A stretch of 64,000 nucleotides of DNA from positions 1,130,501 through 1,194,500 of the forward strand of contig JAIVFI010000001.1 in assembly GCA_025558095.1 (NCBI GenBank), given 5' to 3'. The notes under the pieces are model-generated. The model was not told the origin of the DNA. It ran no database searches and saw only the letters and a program-made list of their open reading frames with translations. Of the stretch, positions 58,102 through 64,000 are shown one piece after another. Position numbers and translations under genes: made by a program. Each line of letters begins with the position of its first letter. Positions within the stretch are counted from its first letter, which is position 1. This DNA comes from Hyaloraphidium curvatum (Eukaryota > Monoblepharomycota > Hyaloraphidiomycetes > Hyaloraphidiales > Hyaloraphidiaceae).

Positions 58102-61100
58102 ATGGAGAGCGTTCTGCTGTCGCCGGCGGCGTACGCGCTGCTCGGCCTCGTCTTTGCGCTCTTCGCGCTCGCGTCGTCGCTGCGCTCGGGAAACGGCCGC
58201 CGCCGCATTGCGGACGCGATGTACGTCGATCCGCCGCCATTCTGCTGTCACGCTGACCGCGTTCCCGCCCTCCCAACCCCGAATACCGTTTTCTGGACCT
58301 CATTTGCCATTTTATTGGAACGCGAAACGCGTCCCTCAACGCACCCCTCCGTCTCCAATTATGGGGTTTCAGACCCCGCAAGCGCATCCTCGTCGGCCCG
58401 TCGGTGCTGCCGCCGTCGTCGGCGCCGCGCCCGCCGCAGCCCGCGGCGCGCCCGCGCCCGCCCGAGTCGCCGTACACGCGCGTGCCCGACCGCGCCCCGA
58501 CCTCGTTCGAGATCCCCGGCCCCGCAAAGCCCGTCAACAGGCAGCTGACGTACGACAGTCCCGTGCCCAAGGTGCACTCGGGCCTGGCGCGGCAGAGCCC
58601 GTGGACGCCAGACAACAGGCGGTCGGGCCCAGAGACGCCGCTCTCGTGGCGCGCGGCGGGGGCCCGCGGGACCGCGGACCAGTGGACCCCGGAGCCGAGG
58701 GCAGGCGGGTCGTGGGACGCGTGGGCTTCGTCGATCAAGCCAAAGTTTGACTCGAGGCTCGCCGAGGTGCGCCGACACGCATCGGTTACGCTTCCCTCAC
58801 TGACCATTCCGCGCTCCTGCGCTCAGGATCTGTACGGCCAGACGCCCGAGCGCCCCGCTCCCGCGCCCGCGCCCACCTACACCCCCGCCCTCCCCGACCC
58901 TGCCCCCCCGCCGGCGCCCGCCGCCCCCTCCCCCTCGCTCGCCGCCGTCCCCGCCCCCCTCGGCCCGGCCCCCGACGCCCCCACCCCCGCGCCCGCCCCG
59001 CTCCCCCCTCCCCCCTCCCAATTCAAGCGCACCCGCATGGACGAGCTCAAGGCCGACGGCATCCTACGCCGGCAGTCGGTCGCCGACACCGTGCAGCCCG
59101 AGCGCGGCTCGCTCTCCCGCCCTCAGACCCCGACCGCCGCCCCGGCCTCCCCCTCGGAAGACCGCAAGCGCAAGCGCCCGTCCAACGCGTACGGGCTCGA
59201 CGACGAGGAGGACCGCCCCGTCCGCGTGCCGAGGCCGCGGGGGACGTACTCCCGCTCCCCCGGGCGGCGGGGACCCAAAGTCACCTACATGCTGTCGAGG
59301 CGGACGGTGACGGAGGAGGCGATCGAGGGGCGGCCGGGAAAGAAGCGGAGGACGGTGGAGGAGGTGTACGAGAGCCCCGAGGTGGTGCTGTTCGAGCTGC
59401 CGCCCGGGCTGGCGGGGATGCCGGTGCGGGACGTGGAGATGGAGGAGGATCTGGCGGTGGAGGAGGTGCGCGAGGTGGTGCCGGCCAGGGAGCCGCCGGC
59501 GGAGGATCCGATCGAGGCAAGGAGGAGGGAGATGGTGCCGGTGCCGGTGCCGCAGGACCAGCTGCTTAAGGCCCGGTCGGAGAAATTCCTCGCAATGCTT
59601 GCGGAACTCGACGACGAGCCCATGGTGCGTTCGCATGCCGCTTGGGCACGCACGTCTGACTTACTCTGTGCACGACCAGAACTCTGCCACGACCGTCACG
59701 GAAGCCGCGGGGCCCGCCCAGCCCAAGAAATCGGCGCTGCAGGAGGAGATCGAGCGCGGCACCAAGGAACTGTGGGACAAGCAAGGTCGCGCGATGGTGG
59801 ACGAGCTGCGCAGGAAGGAGGCGGCGCAGATGGAGCGCGCCGAGCTCGCGAGGCCTTCGCCTTTGCCCGCTGCCGGCGCGAGCGGGATCGCGGTGCCTGC
59901 GCCGGTGCTCACAACGGCGCCGCTGAGCCCCAAGGAGCAGGAGCCCAAGGGGCCGCTGTTCTCGACGCCCGCCAAGCCCGCCGCGCCTGCGTTTTCGTTC
60001 GGCACGCCCGGATCGGAGGCGCCTGCTCCGGCGGACAAGCCTGCGGTGCCACCGCTGTTCAGCTTCGGCAAGCCAGCGGAGCCCGCCAAGCCCGCCGACG
60101 CGGCCGAGCAGCCCAAGCCCGCCGCGCCGGCTGTGCTGTTCGGCAACCCGCCGGCGCCTGCGATCACCACCCCGGCATCGGAGCCGCCCAAGCTTTCGTT
60201 CGGCGCGCCGACGGCCGAGGCGCCCAAGGCCGCCGACAAGCCCACTTTTTCGTTCAACGCTCCCGCGGCTTCTGGTGACAAGCCTTCGTTCTCGTTCGGG
60301 GCCAAGCCCGACGGCGGTGCAGCGCCTGCGTTCTCGTTCGGCGCCCCCAAGCCCGCCGAGGCGCCCGCAGCAGCTCCCGCCTTTGCGTTCGGCGCCAAGC
60401 CAGCCGAGGCGACCGCGGCGCCCACGGCACCGACCACGACAACCGCGGCTCCTGCGGGTCCTACGTTCCAGTTCAATGCTCCTGCAAAGGCGGACGCGGC
60501 GCCCGCAATCTCGACCGCCCCGGTGTTCAGCTTTGCAGCTCCGAAGACGGACTTGGCCGCTTCGACGGCCGCGCCGGCAACGTCGACTGCCGCGCCCAGC
60601 GTGCCCCAGTTCACTTTCGGCGGCAGCACACCGGCGGCGGACAAGCCCGCGCTCCCCGCCTTCGGCGCTTCCACCGGCTCGGCGACGGGATCGGCCCCCG
60701 CATTCACGTTTGGCGGCAGCGCTTCGGGATCCGCTGCCCCCTCGGCACCTCCCTCCGCCCCCGCCACTCCCCCGCTTTTCGGTCAGCCGGTGACCACGTC
60801 GGCTCCAGCGACGACGGCCTCCGCTCCCTCGGTCCCCGCGTTCACTTTCGGTGCAGGATCGGGCGCGCCCGCGGCGACCGCAGCCCCTGCAGCCCCCTCC
60901 TTCGTGTTCAGCCCCGCGAGCAGCGTCGGCAGCCAGGCACCTGGGTTCGGACAGAAGACGGAGGCCCCGGCTGCTACCTCGGCGCCGGCATTTTCGTTTG
61001 GCGGAGCGCCGTCGGGCGGGTTCGGGCAGCCAGCTACGACGGCGGCGCCGTCGGCGCCCGCCTTCACTTTTGGTGCTCCGGCCACGACGCAGCCAGCGTC

Positions 61101-61725
61101 GGGCTTCGGGTCGCAGCCAGCTGCAGCCCCTGCGACGGGCTTCGGGGCTTCAACGGGCGGGTTTGGCAGTGCGGCACCCGCAGGTGGTACTGGCTTCGGC
61201 TTCGGTGCGCAGCCCGCTGCTACGCAGGCACCCGGTTTCGGATTCGGACAGACCGCGGCCCCGACGCAGCCCGCAACCGCGTTTGGGCAGCCCGCCGCGG
61301 CCGCTCCCGCGTTCGGTGGCGGCGGCGGTTTCGGATCCGCAAACGCGGGCACCGGCTTCGGCTTTGGCGGGCAGCCCAACCCCGCGCAGCCGGGCTTCGG
61401 CTTCGGATCCTCTACCGCGGCACCCGCACCCGCGGCGCAACCGCCCTCGCAGCCCTCGTTCACCTTTGGCGGGCCGGCGACCTTTGGTGGCGCCCCCGTG
61501 CAGAACGGCTTCGGGAGCAGCACCAACACCGCCACGGCGCCCGGGTCCCCCGCCCCCGGCGGATTCGGATTCAACGGCCCCGCAGCGCCTGGCGGCATGT
61601 TCCAGTTCGGCGGGGGGGCGCCGCCGGCGAACGCGGCGATGCCCGTGTTCAACATCGGCGCGGGGGCGCCGGACGGGAGAAAGATCGCGGCGCCCAAGAA
61701 GAGGCTTGGGAACAGGCCCAAGTGA
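58102..61725 (+). CDS. FG-repeat nucleoporin with N-terminal transmembrane segment (POM121/Nup1/Nup153-like)
   Basis: Exons 58102-58220, 58373-58766, 58827-59624 and 59680-61725; introns of 152, 60 and 55 nt; 1118 aa. Residues about 8-28 (SPAAYALLGLVFALFALASS) form a membrane span followed by basic residues, joined by splicing to PRKRILVGPSVLPPSS. The middle has short motifs (FEIPGPAKP, SPWTPDNRRSGPETPLSW) and basic clusters (EDRKRKRPS, GKKRRTVEEV). The last about 560 residues are FG repeats (FSFG, FTFG, FGFG, PAFSFGAP) in Ala/Pro/Thr spacers. The C terminus GRKIAAPKKRLGNRPK resembles the basic end motif of Nup1, Nup153 and plant Nup136. It presumably forms part of the nuclear-pore permeability barrier. 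The second intron is in-frame and stop-free but has strong branch and acceptor signals. Confidence 0.85.
59975..61640 (+). repeat. FG-repeat coding array
   Basis: Dozens of irregularly spaced FxFG/GFG/FG units with Ala/Pro/Thr/Ser spacers, translated in the nucleoporin. Repeats are more Gly-rich and tightly packed (GFGFG, GGGFGS) after about 61000. Confidence 0.85.
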
Positions 61726-62084
61726 GGCAAATGGGCGGTGGATGGGCCACCAGGGGACATGAATGCTAGGCTATACCCACTAATCGTGACCTGAGGTGTG
61801 CGCGTAGGGGAGAGATGAAAAAGTAGATCTGAATGCATCTCGCGGAGTTCGCGGCCGGCAGGCGATCCATCCCGCGCCAGACAACGGCCCTCACTATGCA
61901 CCAGGGACCGAAGGGACACTGGGTGCTGTCCTATAGGGGGTTCTTTTTGGAGAGGCGGAAACCACCGAGGTGGTTCGTGGCCGAACAGTCCAGACTCGGA
62001 TGATTCAAGACCCGCGGCCCAGCCCCGGCCGGCTCTCCTCCAGAGAGCGTCCCAAACGCCACAGCAAACCGCCCAGAGGCCCCG
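61726..62084. other. Intergenic between nucleoporin and right-edge gene
   Basis: 359 bp, locally AT-richer than the genes. It must hold the nucleoporin terminator and the next promoter. No TATA box recognised. Confidence 0.45.
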
Positions 62085-64000
62085 ATGACGGGCCGCGATG
62101 CCGCGTCGGCGCCTCCGCCCGACATCCCCGCTGCCGAGCGGGCGCACCTCGTCCGCGCCGCCCTGCTGGCTTTGCCGCCGGGCACCGTCGCCACCGATCC
62201 CATCGCGCTCGGTTCCGTCGTCGGCGGAGACCCGCGATCGGCCGGCGCCGACCCGCGGATCGTGGAGTGGATGACGTCGCCGCTCGTCGCCGCGCTGCTG
62301 GACTGGCTGGGGCTGCACGCGGAGCTGGCGCGCTCGGGGGACGAAGGCGACGCAAGGTTCAGCGCGGCGGGGATCCCGCTGGGCCAGCTCGTATCCATTG
62401 CCCGGAAACACTTCGATGCGATGCTGCGCGAGGAGATGGCGTGGATATTGGAGCAGGGGCCGCCGGCAGCTGGCAGGGCCGCGTCTCCGGCCGTCGACCC
62501 GCGGGCGATGGCTCTTGCCTACTCGCTCTTCACCGCCGGGGCGCACTCCGACCTCGGGATGAGCGATTTCGAAGGTGCGCACCTGTACTTTGACCTCCTG
62601 ACCTCGGTGTGGCGCCGCGTGGACGTCGGGCGGTACAGACTCTTGGACGCCAAGGATTTGGACGAGTACCAGCTGATCAACGAGTTCGTCGGCCTCTTTT
62701 GGATCTCGACGGTGTTCACCAGCTGGCAGGCCATGGCTTCCGGTCTGCCGCCGCCCTTTGATCCGGCGCGGGACTTCCCGGACGTGGCGTTCACGGCCCC
62801 GCCGCAGCTCACCATGGCCTTCCTGCCGCCGCTCCTGGAACGAAAGCGCAAGCTGCCCGTTCCCGACATCCTCCGCACCGTGCCGCACATCACCACGCGG
62901 ATGTACTACTCCTGGCTGGACCCGCTCGCGGACCCGCTGCCCGAGGCCGAGCGCGCCGCCGTGCTCAAGCAATGCGTCGCGGGGATCAAGGACTTTGGGC
63001 TCGTGCACTTCGGCAGCCTCCTTCCCTACTTTGGCCTCAAGGTCGGGCAGTTCCACCGCTGGCTGCGCGACGAGGCGGGCATGTCCATGCTGGACCTCGT
63101 GCTGGTGGCTTCCCGCCAGGACCCCGCCGATGAGACGGGAATCTTTGCCCCCGGCTCCCCCTTTTCCTCGCGCGTCCTCTCCAACCCGCACCTCCCCGAA
63201 GCCCTCCGACGGCACTCCTTCTTCCGTGACGTGATGCACCGCATCTTTGCCGCCCTCCCGCCCGACGCGCTCGCGGACTCGGCGTCCGGCAACGTCGCTG
63301 CCCTGCAGGCTTCCTTCCGCCTCCCGCCGCTGCTGGTCCAGCTTCTCCTCTCCTACCTGACCCAGCTGCGGCTCATGAGCGCGTCCTTGTGCGCCCCGGA
63401 GCCCTTTGCGGACCACGACCTGCTCAGCGACGACGAGTCCTCGCCCTCGGCCGAGCTTCTCACGGCCTGGTTCGCCACCCCGGCCTTCATCACGGCCTTT
63501 GCCGACGCGTCGGCCATCTCCTCGGCGGTGCGCGGGTACCTCGCCGCCTTCACCCCCGAGGAGATCCGCGGCAACCTGTTCAACGCCATCATCTGCCACT
63601 CGGCCGTGCAGGCCGCCTGGATCCAGGTCCTCGTGCTCCGGAGGTTCGCGATGCTCATGGGGGGCTCCCCCGAGCGGGAGCTCACCGACGCCGCGGCGCT
63701 GCACGGGGCCATCACGCGGGACGCCCAGACGTGCCTCGATCTCCTCGGGGTGATGGGCAAGGACCCGTTCGCGGAGGCGAGGATGCTGCTGGAAGATTTG
63801 CTCGGGGGGAGGGAGACGGGGCTGAGCCCGGGGGAGCGGGCGGTGCTCCGCGCCGCGCGGCAGACGTTTTCGACGTGCGCGCACGGCGCGGGGATGCCGG
63901 GACGGTGCTGGCTGTGCGCCGCGTGGAGGGCGGATCGGGACAACGACGGTAGGGACGCCCAGGGGTCGGAGAGCAGCCTGGAGCCGGGGGAGCTGCGGAC
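62085..64000 (+). CDS. Partial gene: protein resembling a fungal transcription-factor regulatory (MHR) region
   Basis: An open frame runs from ATG 62085 to the window end without a stop (at least 638 codons). The composition is Leu/Ala-rich and helical, with recurring patterns such as SPLVAALLDWLGLHAEL, MALAYSLFTAGAHSDLGMSD, FEGAHLYFDLLTSVWRRVDV, YQLINEFVGLFWISTVFTSW and ALHGAITRDAQTCLDLLGVM. These resemble the middle homology region that follows Zn2Cys6 clusters in fungal regulators, but no zinc cluster is seen in frame upstream; instead a Cys-rich segment (FSTCAHGAGMPGRCWLCAAW) lies near the end. Coding status is secure from length and codon bias; the family call is tentative. Confidence 0.6.
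   Translation, partial: MTGRDAASAPPPDIPAAERAHLVRAALLALPPGTVATDPIALGSVVGGDPRSAGADPRIVEWMTSPLVAALLDWLGLHAELARSGDEGDARFSAAGIPLGQLVSIARKHFDAMLREEMAWILEQGPPAAGRAASPAVDPRAMALAYSLFTAGAHSDLGMSDFEGAHLYFDLLTSVWRRVDVGRYRLLDAKDLDEYQLINEFVGLFWISTVFTSWQAMASGLPPPFDPARDFPDVAFTAPPQLTMAFLPPLLERKRKLPVPDILRTVPHITTRMYYSWLDPLADPLPEAERAAVLKQCVAGIKDFGLVHFGSLLPYFGLKVGQFHRWLRDEAGMSMLDLVLVASRQDPADETGIFAPGSPFSSRVLSNPHLPEALRRHSFFRDVMHRIFAALPPDALADSASGNVAALQASFRLPPLLVQLLLSYLTQLRLMSASLCAPEPFADHDLLSDDESSPSAELLTAWFATPAFITAFADASAISSAVRGYLAAFTPEEIRGNLFNAIICHSAVQAAWIQVLVLRRFAMLMGGSPERELTDAAALHGAITRDAQTCLDLLGVMGKDPFAEARMLLEDLLGGRETGLSPGERAVLRAARQTFSTCAHGAGMPGRCWLCAAWRADRDNDGRDAQGSESSLEPGELR

Noticed and set aside
60783-63884. 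A 1033-codon open frame on the minus strand
   Set aside because: It is antisense to the FG repeats and the right-edge gene; GC-rich third positions of the real genes leave few stops on the opposite strand. No domain is visible.
1-64000. Transposons, CRISPR arrays, rRNA genes, biosynthetic or defence clusters
   Set aside because: No transposase, reverse transcriptase, terminal repeats, regular spacer arrays or rRNA-like segments were seen; the genes are mixed housekeeping and secreted functions typical of ordinary fungal chromosome.

Overview
This is a GC-rich (roughly two-thirds G+C by eye) nuclear window from a fungus. It is packed with protein-coding genes on both strands. Most are split by very short introns of about 47-90 nt that start GTGNGN, GTANGN or similar, often carry a CTGAC/CTAAC-like branch site and end in YAG. 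I rebuilt the exons by hand from splice motifs, reading frame and protein-family continuity. Chitin-binding CBM18 repeats on a GH18 chitinase, Sts1/Cut8, SPX-type phosphate carrier and Snf2 support a fungus. Several genes are unusual for yeasts and moulds: a plant/animal-like 7-dehydrocholesterol reductase, a DDX21/DDX50 helicase with a GUCT domain, a GH44-CBM2-like enzyme, a G8/CEMIP-like secreted protein and a membrane-anchored FG nucleoporin. By inference this points to an early-diverging (zoosporic, chytrid-grade) lineage; the sequence does not name the species.

Layout. 0-8.3 kb: 3' end of DHCR7; a head-to-head pair of DNA-repair genes (an Mte1/ZGRF1-type domain protein and EXO1); a YtcJ-like amidohydrolase. 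8.3-12.3 kb: a tiny YABBY/HMG-like protein, a stop-poor stretch without a convincing gene, and an unknown 415-aa protein behind a TATA box. 12.3-20.7 kb: a membrane-anchored SGNH-like protein head to head with a nitronate monooxygenase, a small unknown, a GT17 glycosyltransferase, a GNAT acetyltransferase, sphingolipid delta-4 desaturase and a DUF1810 protein. 20.7-28.3 kb: SWI/SNF ATPase (no bromodomain), SDH4, STS1 and a DUF2306 membrane protein. 28.3-38.4 kb: CBM18 chitinase, SUA5 head to head with an unknown membrane protein, a HIT hydrolase, and an SPX phosphate carrier.

38.4-48.2 kb: DDX21-like helicase; a mitochondrial thioredoxin and a mitochondrial AhpD-like protein sharing a 111-bp divergent promoter; a large GH44 secreted enzyme; an EF-hand mitochondrial carrier. 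48.8-64 kb: a divergent PP2C phosphatase, a G8/CEMIP-like secreted protein, serine racemase, an unknown secreted protein, an FG nucleoporin, and a gene resembling fungal transcription-factor regulatory regions that runs off the right edge.

Functional themes: cell-surface and wall enzymes (chitinase, GH44, G8 protein, SGNH, GT17), membrane lipids (DHCR7, DES1), mitochondria (SDH4, carrier, Trx, AhpD-like) and genome maintenance (EXO1, Mte1-like, SNF2). The most notable observations are the thioredoxin active site carried on a 19-nt microexon between two near-duplicate introns, the divergent mitochondrial redox pair, the divergent repair pair, and the transmembrane FG nucleoporin. No mobile element, rRNA, tRNA or CRISPR array could be supported.
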